Below are positions 24,029-32,209 of a stretch of 64,000 nucleotides of DNA, piece by piece (the stretch's first letter is position 1; the number at the start of each line of letters is the position of its first letter). This DNA comes from Phycisphaerae bacterium (GTDB lineage: Bacteria; Planctomycetota; Phycisphaerae; UBA1845; Fen-1342). The notes under the pieces are model-generated. The model saw only the letters and a list, made by a program, of their open reading frames with translations, did not search any database and had not been told where the DNA came from. Both the position numbers and the translations under genes were made by a program. The stretch is from NCBI GenBank assembly GCA_028279405.1, contig JANQNU010000020.1, positions 1 to 64,000 of the forward strand, written 5' to 3'.

Positions 24029-26545
24029 TCACGTATGCGGCACGATTCGACCGCGCTGATCCGTGCAGCGCATCTCGACCTGATCGAGCCCGAAGTTGAT
24101 CTCCGGACGGATCGCGATCACCCGTCGATACTGCTTCTCCAGCTCATGCAGCAGCGAACGCTTGCGGTTCTGCAGCAGGTGTGCAACCTCGAGCGAGACC
24201 GACACCTCGATGCTGTAGATGTGATCGCGCGTTGCCGCCAGCTGGATCAGCCGCATCACGTCGAGCGCGACCGATTCAGGTGTCTTCACCAGCCCGGTGC
24301 CGCGACAATGCCGACACTCCTGGTAGACACTCCGCGTCAGGCTGGCGCGCTGCCGCTGACGGGTCATCTCGATGATCCCGAACGCACTCATCCGCAGGAT
24401 CTTGGCACGCTCCTTGTGCCGCTTCAGATTGTTGATCAAGAGCTGCTCGATCTGCCGCCGATGCCGCTCCATCCGCATATCGACGAAGTCGCAGATCACG
24501 AGTCCGCCCAGATCGCGCAACCGAAGCTGCCGCGGAATTTCGTCCGCCGCCTCGAGGTTGATCTTGAAGGCCGTGACCTCGGCGTCGTCCTCCGATCGGA
24601 AACGCCCGCTGTTGACGTCGATTGCCACCAGCGCCTCGGTCTGATCGATCACCAGCGAGCCACCGGATTTCAACGGAACGTGCCGGGTATGCAGGCGCTC
24701 GAGCTCGGCCTCGATCCCGTACTTGTGAAAGATCGGCTGCCCGTTGTCATACACATTGACCAGATCACGCGACTTGGGGCTGAAGATCGACAGGAAATCA
24801 CGTGCGCGGTCGGCAACATCCGGATCGTCGACGATGATCCGTTGAATGTCGCTGCTGAAGACGTCGCGGATCGTACGGATCACCAAGTCGGACTCGCGAT
24901 ACAGCTCCGCCGGAGCGCGCTCGTTCTTTCGGCGTTTCTCCACAGCGCCCCATAGCCGCTTGAGATAATTGAGGTCGCTCTGCAGCTCCTTGGTCTCGCG
25001 GTTCTGGGCCGCGGTGCGCGCGATGAAGCCGATGCCGTCCGGCAATTCCAGCTCGTTGAGCTGCTGGCGCAGCGACAGGCGCGCGTCGTCATCCTCGATC
25101 TTGCGCGAAACGCCGAGCTTGCCCATACCGGGCATCATCACCATGAAGCGTCCGGGGATGCTGAGGTAGGTCGAAAGCGTCGGCCCCTTCGTGCCGATCC
25201 CTTCCTTGGTGACCTGCACCACGACTTCCTGCCCGCGTTTCAGACACGACTGAATCGGCGGGCGATGACGCCGGGGCATCTTGCGTCCGACATTCTCCGT
25301 CTGCTTGTCACCCTTCGGGAAGTACTGCGGATTGAGGTCCGAAATGTGCAGGAACCCGTTCTTGCCAATCCCGAAGTCGATGAACGCCGCCTGAATGCTG
25401 GGCTCGACGTTGGTGACAATTCCCTTGTAGATGTTGTGGACGTAGTTCTCCGCCGACGAGCGCTCGATGTAGATCTCCTCGAGCCGACCGTCCTCCAGGA
25501 TCGCAATCCGGCACTCCTCGCGCGGGACCATGTTGATGATCATCTCGCGCTTCCGAGGACGGTCGTCCTCGACGACCGCATCCGCGACGTCGGCCTTCGG
25601 CGCCCGACGACGACGACGACGACGACGGCCATAACGCTCGGCCTCCTCCTCGTCCAGATCGTCAATCGGAGCAGCGCCGACCTCCACGCCTTCCGCCGCG
25701 CCGTCAAATGCGAAGTCCGTTGCACCCTCGTCGCGGCGCAGATCCTCGACCTCCTCCGATTCCGCCTCCTCGTCGGTTTCCGTCGCCGGGCCACTGACGT
25801 CGACCACCTCGCGCCGGCGGCCGCGACGACCACGACGACGGCGACGTCCGCGACGTGGCCGGTCATCATCGTCCTCCTGCTCCCGGTCGCGATCACCGTC
25901 GTCTTCGCCGTCGAGATCGCGGGGGCGTCGGCGCTCCTCCCCATCGACAACCTCGGCACGCGACTCGTCCGACTCGTCCGATTCCTCGACGAACCGGCTG
26001 GCCGGCTTCGGCTTGCGTCGGCGACGTCCCTCGCGCGGCGCCTCAGGCGTCTCGATCGCTGCTTCCTCCGTTTCGACGAACCCGGATTCGATCGGCTGCG
26101 CCTCGACTGCGGCAACTTCGACGACCGACTTCGAGGCCGTCTTGACCGGCTCGACCACCTTCGGCGGGAACGGAGACGGCGCCACGGGCGCGAAACGAAT
26201 CACGATCGAATCGCCGGACTCTTCAACCTCGGTAACCGCCTCGCGGTCCGCGTCCTTCTTGATCGCCGTCTTCTTCGTGCTCTTGCGCGTCGACTTGCGT
26301 GTTGTCGCGGTCTTGGTCGCAGTCTTGGCCTTGGCCTTCGTCTTGGCCTTGGCCTTCGTCTTGCGGGCCTTGGTCGTTTTCGTGCCGCGGGCCGACTTCT
26401 TCTCCCCCGCCTCCGTCGCCGCGGCCGTTTCCGTCTCGGTAACGATCACTTCGCTCTCCGTCGTTTCGTGTTGTTTCGCTGGCGTACCCTCATCGCTCGC
26501 GCTCCGTTTGCGCTTCGCGGCGGTCTTTCGCTTACTACTCGTCAA
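24029..26545 (-). CDS. rng: Ribonuclease E/G with a long N-terminal disordered extension
   Basis: An 838-residue endoribonuclease of the RNase E/G family. The catalytic core begins near residue 334 (EMIINMVPREECRIAIL), runs through the S1 RNA-binding domain (NIYKGIVTNVEPSIQAAFID), the 5'-sensor region, and the DNase I-like domain with metal Asp in VAIDVNSGRF and in VICDFVDMRMERHR, and ends with a Zn-link-like CRHCRGTG. The core is about 505 residues, close to RNase G. The first 333 residues are low-complexity: a Lys/Ala/Thr-rich part (about 55-97), then alternating Glu/Asp-rich and Arg-rich runs, including RRRRRRRR encoded by a run of GAC-type triplets near 25605-25627. The start is TTG at 26545 with GAGGAAG just ahead (26550-26556). 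It probably processes rRNA and mRNA and may scaffold RNA-decay partners. Confidence 0.9.
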   Translation of the reverse strand: MTSSKRKTAAKRKRSASDEGTPAKQHETTESEVIVTETETAAATEAGEKKSARGTKTTKARKTKAKAKTKAKAKTATKTATTRKSTRKSTKKTAIKKDADREAVTEVEESGDSIVIRFAPVAPSPFPPKVVEPVKTASKSVVEVAAVEAQPIESGFVETEEAAIETPEAPREGRRRRKPKPASRFVEESDESDESRAEVVDGEERRRPRDLDGEDDGDRDREQEDDDDRPRRGRRRRRGRRGRRREVVDVSGPATETDEEAESEEVEDLRRDEGATDFAFDGAAEGVEVGAAPIDDLDEEEAERYGRRRRRRRRAPKADVADAVVEDDRPRKREMIINMVPREECRIAILEDGRLEEIYIERSSAENYVHNIYKGIVTNVEPSIQAAFIDFGIGKNGFLHISDLNPQYFPKGDKQTENVGRKMPRRHRPPIQSCLKRGQEVVVQVTKEGIGTKGPTLSTYLSIPGRFMVMMPGMGKLGVSRKIEDDDARLSLRQQLNELELPDGIGFIARTAAQNRETKELQSDLNYLKRLWGAVEKRRKNERAPAELYRESDLVIRTIRDVFSSDIQRIIVDDPDVADRARDFLSIFSPKSRDLVNVYDNGQPIFHKYGIEAELERLHTRHVPLKSGGSLVIDQTEALVAIDVNSGRFRSEDDAEVTAFKINLEAADEIPRQLRLRDLGGLVICDFVDMRMERHRRQIEQLLINNLKRHKERAKILRMSAFGIIEMTRQRQRASLTRSVYQECRHCRGTGLVKTPESVALDVMRLIQLAATRDHIYSIEVSVSLEVAHLLQNRKRSLLHELEKQYRRVIAIRPEINFGLDQVEMRCTDQRGRIVPHT

Positions 26546-26549
26546 TGTT

Positions 26550-26556
26550 CTTCCTC
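26550..26556 (-). promoter_or_regulatory. Ribosome binding site for the TTG start of the RNase gene
   Basis: GAGGAAG on the minus strand ends 4 bases before the TTG at 26545. It supports this rare start over later ATG codons, which would be inside the disordered region. Confidence 0.6.
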
Positions 26557-26593
26557 AACTACGACGACGCCTCTGCGTCGCGCTCAATTTGGT

Positions 26594-27295
26594 TTACTGC
26601 CAGGAGATCTGCTCCCACCACACCCGCGGACCGTACTGGTCCACCGGAAGCTCGAGCTCCTCGAGAATCTCTGTAATCCGCGCCGTACGCTGGGACTCCA
26701 CGTAGACGTCCAGCGACAACTCCCGGCCCGAAAGCCGATACGACGCAAGAAAGGGCCGAATGTTCACGCGCCGGGCCGGCTTGTCCGGCCCCATGTCTCG
26801 TCGAACGTCGATCACGCTACGGGCAAACAGCGCCGACAACCGCTCGGCGCCCGACGCCTGATCTTCATCCCGCAACGTCACCGCGAAACGCACCCGTTCC
26901 GCACGCGGCGTGCGCCGTGAAACCATCGGCGAAACACGCTGCACCGCAGCGCCGACCGGCAAAGCCGCCGAAAGCCGAGCCTGCAACGCCTCCGGCGCCA
27001 CCGGCCGCTCCAAACCCACCACCGCCAGCGAACAACGCGACGCCAATCCCAGCGGCCGAGGCATCGGCAACGTCAACTTGGGAAGCGGGTTGAAGCCCTG
27101 CGAGTAGGCCAGCGGCCATTCCGCCCGAACGAGCGCGCGAATCAGCATCCGCAACTCATCGTGGTGCGCCAGGAACCGCAAATCCCCCTCGATCGCGTAC
27201 TCAAGCGCCACCCGGACACGGACCGCACCGTCCGACCCGGGCCCGGCTGCACCATTCCCACCTTCGGAGGCCACGATCGACGTGTCCAACGTCAT
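26594..27295 (-). CDS. DUF2344 (TIGR03936) radical-SAM-linked protein
   Basis: A 233-residue protein of the DUF2344 family. The N-terminal core reads ALEYAIEGDLRFLAHHDELR, followed by AYSQGFNPLPKLTLPMPRPLG, both typical. The family is usually found fused with or beside a B12-binding radical SAM protein and near an RNase E/G gene. Here the RNase E/G gene follows by 48 bases, but no radical SAM partner is adjacent. The start codon overlaps the ptsI stop by 4 bases (27292-27295). The function of the family is not firmly known; a link to tRNA or ribosomal modification has been proposed from context. The Gly/Ala-rich first 25 residues probably are not part of the fold. Confidence 0.85.
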   Translation of the reverse strand: MTLDTSIVASEGGNGAAGPGSDGAVRVRVALEYAIEGDLRFLAHHDELRMLIRALVRAEWPLAYSQGFNPLPKLTLPMPRPLGLASRCSLAVVGLERPVAPEALQARLSAALPVGAAVQRVSPMVSRRTPRAERVRFAVTLRDEDQASGAERLSALFARSVIDVRRDMGPDKPARRVNIRPFLASYRLSGRELSLDVYVESQRTARITEILEELELPVDQYGPRVWWEQISWQ

Positions 27296-29034
27296 GCGCT
27301 CTCCTCCAGGGGCAACTTTGCCAGCTGACTCCGCAGGTGGTTCCAGACCTGCCGGTCGGAGTCAAGCCGCATCACCTTGGTCGCGATCTGATCACACTCA
27401 TCGATCGTCGTCGAGCGAATCACACGCTTGATACTCGGGATGTCCTGAGGCGACATCGACAATCGCCGAATGCCCAAACCGAGCAATAGCTGCGTATATT
27501 CAGGCGTACCGGCCATCTCGCCGCACAAATGAACCGCGACCTTGTGGCGCCGGGCCGCGACGAGCACACGACGAATCAACAACAGCACCGACGGACTGTG
27601 CGGCGAATACAAGTACGCCACACGCTCGTTGGCCCGATCGACCGCCAACGTATACTGGGTGAGATCATTGGTGCCGATGCTGAAAAACTCGACCTCCTTG
27701 GCGAAGGAGGGCGCTGTCATCGCCGCCGCTGGCGTTTCCACCATCATCCCCACCGGGATGTCGCGCCGGAAATCAATGCCCTCCTCCTCGAGATCCTCCA
27801 TCACGTCCGCCAGCGTCGCCTTCGCGTTCCGCAGTTCAGTTACTGTCGTGATCATCGGAAACATGATGCGGACGTCGCCGGCCACGCTCGCCCGCAGAAT
27901 GGCCCGCAGGTGAGTCTTGAACATGTCCAGGTGCCGCAGGCAATACCGCAACGACCGCAAGCCGAGCACCGGGTTGTGCTCCTGACCGAGCGACGACGAC
28001 GGCAACAGCTTGTCCGCACCCAGATCGATCGTGCGAATCACGAGCGGCTTCCCCTGCATCGACTCCGCTGCCTGCCGGAATGTCTCAACCTGTTGCGCCT
28101 CCGTGGGCAACCGGTCGGCGGAGAGGAAGAGGAACTCGGTTCGATAGAGGCCAACCCCCTCACCACCTCGGTGCAACGCCGCCCCCGTCTCCTCCGCCAA
28201 TTCGATGTTGGCCCACATCGCGATCGGCGTCCCGCAGCGCGTCACCGCCGGCACGTCACGCAGCGTCTCGAGCGCCGCCTCCTTGCGCGACAGGCGAATC
28301 TGCTTCTCGCGATACTCGTCGATCGTCGCCGGATCCGGATCGACGACGACCACACCTTCCGACCCGTCGATGACCACCGTCTCGCCACCGCCAAGATCGC
28401 TGGTGATGTCGTTCAGCGCCACCACCGACGGAATCCCGAGCATGCGCGCAATGATCGCCATGTGCGACGTCTGACCGCCGACATTGGTCGCCAAGCCCAG
28501 AATATGATCCCGGTCGATACTCACCGCCTGCGACGGCGTCAGATCGTGCGTCACCAGCACGACCGGCTCCGTCAAGCGGGTGATGTCCTCCCGCGCCCGC
28601 CCCAGCACGTGCCGGAGCACGCGTTTCTCGATGTCGTACAGATCACGCACGCGCTCCTTCAGATACTCCACCGTCACGTTCTGAAACAGCTTCTGCCGCG
28701 CATGCATCACTTGCGCGAACGCGTACGCCGCCGTGTACTGGTTGTTGCGAATCAGCAGAAGAACTTCATCGCGCAACTTCGGATCGGCAATCACCCCCTC
28801 GTGAAACGCAAAGATGCTGGCTGTCTGTTCCCCCAACTTGCGCGCAGCCGCCACCCGCAGATCGTTGACCTCCTGCCGAGAAGCGTCCAACGCTTCCTCG
28901 AGAACGACAATCTGCTGACGAACCTGGTCAGCGGCCACCGTCCGGCGCGGGATGCGATACTCTTCCGTATCCAGCACCAGCGCCGGTCCGATCACCACTC
29001 CCGGTGATGCGGATACACCTTTCTTGGATATCAT
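27292..29034 (-). CDS. ptsI: Phosphoenolpyruvate-protein phosphotransferase (PTS enzyme I)
   Basis: A 580-residue enzyme I, the usual length. It takes phosphate from phosphoenolpyruvate and passes it to HPr. The phosphorylated His is in NVGGQTSHMAIIARMLGIPS, and the PEP-binding barrel carries GLYRTEFLF, the Arg in LVIRTIDLGADK and the block FFSIGTNDLTQYTLAVDR. A final conserved Cys lies in VHLCGEMAG. All key residues are present, so it should be active. It lies 73 bases after ptsH and overlaps the DUF2344 gene by 4 bases. The start ATG at 29034 (MISKKGVSASPGVVIGPA) matches the family's usual N-terminus. No ribosome binding site is clear. No sugar permease (EIIB/EIIC) is in the window, so a regulatory PTS is likely. 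Confidence 0.95.
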   Translation of the reverse strand: MISKKGVSASPGVVIGPALVLDTEEYRIPRRTVAADQVRQQIVVLEEALDASRQEVNDLRVAAARKLGEQTASIFAFHEGVIADPKLRDEVLLLIRNNQYTAAYAFAQVMHARQKLFQNVTVEYLKERVRDLYDIEKRVLRHVLGRAREDITRLTEPVVLVTHDLTPSQAVSIDRDHILGLATNVGGQTSHMAIIARMLGIPSVVALNDITSDLGGGETVVIDGSEGVVVVDPDPATIDEYREKQIRLSRKEAALETLRDVPAVTRCGTPIAMWANIELAEETGAALHRGGEGVGLYRTEFLFLSADRLPTEAQQVETFRQAAESMQGKPLVIRTIDLGADKLLPSSSLGQEHNPVLGLRSLRYCLRHLDMFKTHLRAILRASVAGDVRIMFPMITTVTELRNAKATLADVMEDLEEEGIDFRRDIPVGMMVETPAAAMTAPSFAKEVEFFSIGTNDLTQYTLAVDRANERVAYLYSPHSPSVLLLIRRVLVAARRHKVAVHLCGEMAGTPEYTQLLLGLGIRRLSMSPQDIPSIKRVIRSTTIDECDQIATKVMRLDSDRQVWNHLRSQLAKLPLEESA

Positions 29035-29107
29035 CTGCCGCGATTCGCGGCGCTTGCCGGGCGGGACTGCCCCGCTCCGGACAACGAGCCGTCAATACTG
29101 AGTTCCG

Positions 29108-29377
29108 TCAAACTTCACCAAAGCCGGTCTCGACCAGCGCCACCAGCGTCTCTACCGCCAGCGTCGCATCATCGCCGTCCGCAAACAACCGAACGACAGT
29201 GCCCTGCGTCGCGACCAACATGAGCAATTCCATCGGGCTACGGCCATCAGCCTCACGATCTTCACATCGAACCAGAATACGTGCGGTAAACTTCTGAGCG
29301 GTCTCGACAAACTGCATAATCGGCCTGAAGTGCAGCCCCTCCTTGTTCTTGATGACCACCTCCCTTTCGACCGTCAA
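29108..29377 (-). CDS. ptsH: PTS phosphocarrier protein HPr
   Basis: An 89-residue HPr, typical in length. The phosphorylated His is in KEGLHFRPIMQFV (family GLHARP, here with Phe). A Ser occurs at the place of the regulatory serine (DGRSPMELLML), so control by an HPr kinase is conceivable but no kinase gene is in the window. It carries phosphate from enzyme I to EIIA. The frame opens with TTG at 29377; a GTG 18 bases further in (VVIKNKEG) is an alternative start. The gene lies 47 bases after ptsN and 73 before ptsI. Confidence 0.9.
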   Translation of the reverse strand: MTVEREVVIKNKEGLHFRPIMQFVETAQKFTARILVRCEDREADGRSPMELLMLVATQGTVVRLFADGDDATLAVETLVALVETGFGEV

Positions 29378-29424
29378 TGTCGACCCGCTCCGTCCATGTC
29401 ATGTCATTTCGCTGCGTCCCGGCC

Positions 29425-29901
29425 TCAAGCGACCAATTCCTCATCCGCTTCGCGCAACAAATCGAAAATCTTCTCCGTCGTATCCGACTGGCGCAGGAAC
29501 TTCCGAAACCGCTCCTGCATCAAATGCCGAAATACCAGATCGATCGCCTTCAGATGGGAATCCGGGTCCGACTCCGGACTCACCATCAAAAATATCCCAA
29601 AAACCGGCTCCCCGTCCAACGACGAGAAATCGACCCCCTTCTCACTGCGACCCACCGCTGCCACGACCTTCGACACCACATTCGATTTCGTGTGCGGGAT
29701 CGCCATCCCCTTGCCGAACCCCGTCGAACCGCGGCTACGCTCACGCGCAATGATCGACTTGATCACCGGTTCCACGCTATCCGGCGGCAGTTCCCCTCCC
29801 GCTGCAAGCTTCTCAACCAACTCCCGCACAGCACCGCTGCGGTTATCAGACGTTAGCGCGGGAATGATGCACGCCTCGCGCACCATGTCTTGCAGCTTCA
29901 T
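29425..29901 (-). CDS. ptsN: PTS EIIA protein, nitrogen-regulatory (PtsN) type
   Basis: A 158-residue EIIA of the fructose/mannitol/PtsN class. The phosphorylated His is in TGFGKGMAIPHTKS, and the conserved GIFLMVSPESDPDSHLKAI block follows. There is no fused EIIB or membrane domain. In PTS-Ntr systems this protein is the output that controls transporters or kinases according to phosphate state. ATG at 29901 has AAGGAG about 8 bases upstream. It follows hpf by 25 bases and precedes ptsH, which reproduces the classic hpf-ptsN-HPr order, although rpoN is not in the window. Confidence 0.9.
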   Translation of the reverse strand: MKLQDMVREACIIPALTSDNRSGAVRELVEKLAAGGELPPDSVEPVIKSIIARERSRGSTGFGKGMAIPHTKSNVVSKVVAAVGRSEKGVDFSSLDGEPVFGIFLMVSPESDPDSHLKAIDLVFRHLMQERFRKFLRQSDTTEKIFDLLREADEELVA

Positions 29902-29926
29902 GCCGGAATCTCCTTGGGCCGAAACA

Positions 29927-30250
29927 TCAGGCCGCGGGCTCGCTGCCCCGCGGCGGGTGCTTGCGATTACGCACCCGCTCCTTGTGTCGGCGGATCTGAC
30001 GCTCGATCTTGTCCATCAGCAGATCCACGCAAGCGAACGCGTCCACTTGCTCCTCACTCGCGACAAAGGGGGAAGTGCCATCACTGTGAACCAGAATCTC
30101 CGCCGAATGCACCCCGTTGTGGCCGTCCAGGATCAGTTCGACCGACTTGATCCGATCGTAAAAACGACCCAGACGCTCCGATTTTTCGACGCAGTACGTC
30201 TTGAGGCTGTCCGAGATGCCCATATGCCGACCCGAGACCGTCACCTGCAT
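29927..30250 (-). CDS. hpf: Ribosome hibernation promoting factor (short HPF/RaiA type)
   Basis: A 107-residue protein of the short HPF/RaiA class. The start MQVTVSGRHMGISDSLKTY fits the family beta-alpha fold, and DLLMDKIERQIRRHKERV forms the second helix with its basic patch. It binds the decoding centre of idle ribosomes. It ends shortly after a basic tail and lacks the dimerisation domain of long HPF. ATG at 30250 is preceded by AAAGGAG at 7 bases. It is the first gene of the nine-gene minus-strand set, so its upstream region (30251-30477) should hold the main promoter. That stretch shows no other feature. Confidence 0.9.
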   Translation of the reverse strand: MQVTVSGRHMGISDSLKTYCVEKSERLGRFYDRIKSVELILDGHNGVHSAEILVHSDGTSPFVASEEQVDAFACVDLLMDKIERQIRRHKERVRNRKHPPRGSEPAA

Positions 30251-30477
30251 TGGGGGTCGCTCCTTTTCAATACAACGCGAGCGCCCGAGCGGCAGCCGAG
30301 ACCCGCGCTCGTATCACACGTTCCTAGCGCTTCTATCGAAATCTAGCGGAAGAAGCCAGTAGGCGTCAAGCTGGCCTTACCGCCGAAAGAGACCTGGGCC
30401 GGGAACGGCCCCTCCAACCACTCCCGCTGGCCCCGGACCAGGGCCGGCCGCCGGACCGAAACGTTCGACGCTACAGC

Positions 30478-30507
30478 GTGGCACTAGGAGCTTGCTATCC
30501 GTGCCAC
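30478..30507. repeat. Degenerate GGCACT..GTGCC palindrome
   Basis: GTGGCAC (30478-30484) and GTGCCAC (30501-30507) flank a CTTG-centred core that is imperfectly paired. It appears to be a decayed copy of the CACTGG..CCAGTG family. Confidence 0.55.
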
Positions 30508-30539
30508 TTGGTTCTCATGCGAAGTCCTTCATCGGCCGT

Positions 30540-31502
30540 CTAGCCCGGCAAGCTCTCGCGCGTAACCAGTCGAGGCGCGATCGCCGTCCGCTCCGCAGCG
30601 CCGGAATGACTCTTGCGAATCCGCTTCAGCAGCGTGTCCATCGCACGCTCGCCGACCTCCTCGCCATTCAGGTCGACGGTCGTCAACGCCGGCACCGTGG
30701 CCGACGCGACCAGCTCGTTCCCCTGCCCCATCACGTAGCAGTCGTCGCCGGGCGAACGGCCGAGCCGTAGCAACTCCAGCAAACACTGCACCGCCGCCCG
30801 GTCGTGCGTCGCGCCCACCGCACGCACCGCCGACAATCGATCGGAATCGAGCGCCGCCGGTGGCACGATAACCTGCTCGCCATCAACGCCGTTCGAGGAA
30901 AGAACCTCGCGCACGCCGACGAGCCGCTCAGCCGCCGAAGGGTCCGTATCATCGTGCACATAAAGCACGGCCCCACCGCCCACGCGCAGAAGCGCACGGC
31001 CGACCAGACGGCCGGACTCGACGTAGTCCGGTACAACGACGTCACAGCTCATTCCCGGTATCGCCACCGAACTCACTACCGGCTGCGCACCGAACCCGCT
31101 CTCTTCCGCCGTGAAGTGGACGTCGGACGCGAGTAGCAACGCTCCATCGACACGCGCCAACAAGGCCGATCGTACGGCCAGGACCGCTTCATCCGTCGAT
31201 GCCCCCAACTCCGTGACTTGAATCGCGTAACGGTTCTCCTGCGCTTGGCGCGCCGCTCCGCGGACATACTGGGCCGCGATCGGCGATCGCAGGTCGTCTA
31301 CGACGACCGCCACCGCAAACGTCTGCCCCGTAGCCAGCATGCGCGCCGCGCGACTCGGAACGTATTTCAGCTCGCGACAAGCGTCGAGCACCCTTTGCTT
31401 GGTTTCGTGGCTGATATCGGGTCGATCGTTGAGGGCCCGCGATACGGTTCCTCGGGAAAGCCCCGTATGAGCGCTGATATCGTCGATTGTGACCTTCGGC
31501 AT
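30540..31502 (-). CDS. LacI/GalR-family transcriptional regulator
   Basis: A 320-residue repressor-type regulator. The N-terminal helix-turn-helix is MPKVTIDDISAHTGLSRGTVSRALNDRPDIS in sense (motif TGLSRGTVSRALN), with the hinge helix YVPSRAARMLATGQT. The periplasmic-binding-protein-like core follows (FAVAVVVDDLRSPIAAQYVRGA ...), and LTTVDLNGEEVGERAMDTLL is typical of the C-terminal lobe. The ligand is probably a sugar, but no sugar transporter or enzyme lies next to it, so the target is unknown. ATG at 31502 has AGGAGG 10 bases and a GAGG 4 bases ahead. Palindromes at 31569-31581 and 31683-31696 upstream are candidate operators for autoregulation. The start of the downstream operon is on the same strand 290 bases beyond the stop. 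Confidence 0.9.
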   Translation of the reverse strand: MPKVTIDDISAHTGLSRGTVSRALNDRPDISHETKQRVLDACRELKYVPSRAARMLATGQTFAVAVVVDDLRSPIAAQYVRGAARQAQENRYAIQVTELGASTDEAVLAVRSALLARVDGALLLASDVHFTAEESGFGAQPVVSSVAIPGMSCDVVVPDYVESGRLVGRALLRVGGGAVLYVHDDTDPSAAERLVGVREVLSSNGVDGEQVIVPPAALDSDRLSAVRAVGATHDRAAVQCLLELLRLGRSPGDDCYVMGQGNELVASATVPALTTVDLNGEEVGERAMDTLLKRIRKSHSGAAERTAIAPRLVTRESLPG

Positions 31503-31568
31503 CCCGCCTCGTCCTCCTGATCATGCGCGGGCCTCTCGGGCCATCGGCTCGTTTTTCTTCCGTGGTAG

Positions 31569-31581
31569 AGCGCAGTGCGCT
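31569..31581. promoter_or_regulatory. Candidate operator palindrome
   Basis: AGCGCA-G-TGCGCT, 67 bases before the LacI-type gene's start. Placement suits autorepression, but LacI operators usually centre on CG, so this is weak. Confidence 0.3.
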
Positions 31582-31682
31582 ATTCTGACGTGTTCTGCGG
31601 GATTTTCCACCACAAGTATCGTTTTCACACACTTCTAACGCTTCGCGGCTCCTTAACGTAGATTCCGTTGATGCCACATTGA

Positions 31683-31696
31683 GTGGAACTTTCCAC
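31683..31696. promoter_or_regulatory. Second candidate operator palindrome
   Basis: GTGGAA-CT-TTCCAC. A related TTTTCCACC lies at about 31604-31612. Confidence 0.25.
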
Positions 31697-32209
31697 GCGC
31701 TTGCGCGCATCTTCCCCGGAACGCAACGCTCCGGACCGTGCTCGTAGCCCGCCGTGCGAGCCCTACTCTGACCCGGCCCGAACATCGATCGTAGCGCCTC
31801 GTTCGATTTCTTTTCGTCAGAGGCATCGGAGTCAACTTTGTTCGGCGAAAACAACGAACGCGGGCCACCTCCGCAATCGCGGCAACGCAAAGTGATACCC
31901 CATGGGCGACGTAAGCGAACGATTTTCTCGTCGATCGGCGCTCGCCGCCGATGGTCCGCTTGTGCTGTCAGTGGGCTGCGGACTACAGTAATCCACGACG
32001 CCCAGTGGGTGTGGCTTAAGCAGACCCATTGCTGGGCGTGAACGTCGGGAAGCACGCGGTTCTCCTTCAATTCGTCACCCAGAGGTCCTTCCCGAAGGGA
32101 GAACCCACACCGACGGACGGGTTCAAGCCTCTTCGCATCCGCGGCCAGAGGCCATGGGTACAGGAGCGTTAACTGGAACTGGCGCGTACCGGATGTAGGC
32201 CCTGGGAGG

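Larger units (their letters stand above)
31503..32209. promoter_or_regulatory. 700-bp AT-richer intergenic region with palindromes
   Basis: No gene is supported between the LacI-type regulator (minus) and the peptidase-like gene (plus). The first 180 bases are AT-rich. Palindromes are AGCGCA-G-TGCGCT (31569-31581) and GTGGAA-CT-TTCCAC (31683-31696). Near the plus-strand gene, 32058-32068 (GGTTCTCCTTC) can pair with 32094-32105 (GAAGGGAGAACC) with one bulge, so the leader may be folded. Short open frames here show no protein features. Confidence 0.4.

Noticed and set aside
25265-26920. A 551-codon plus-strand frame across the RNase gene
   Set aside because: Arises from the Arg/Lys/Asp-rich coding of the extension on the other strand; no domain.
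27529-29007. A 492-codon plus-strand frame across ptsI
   Set aside because: It is antisense to an intact enzyme I gene. The product is Arg/His-rich with no domain.
31503-32209. tRNA or other RNA gene near GGTTCAAGCC (about 32118)
   Set aside because: The T-loop-like sequence has no matching stem, and no acceptor or anticodon arm can be drawn around it.
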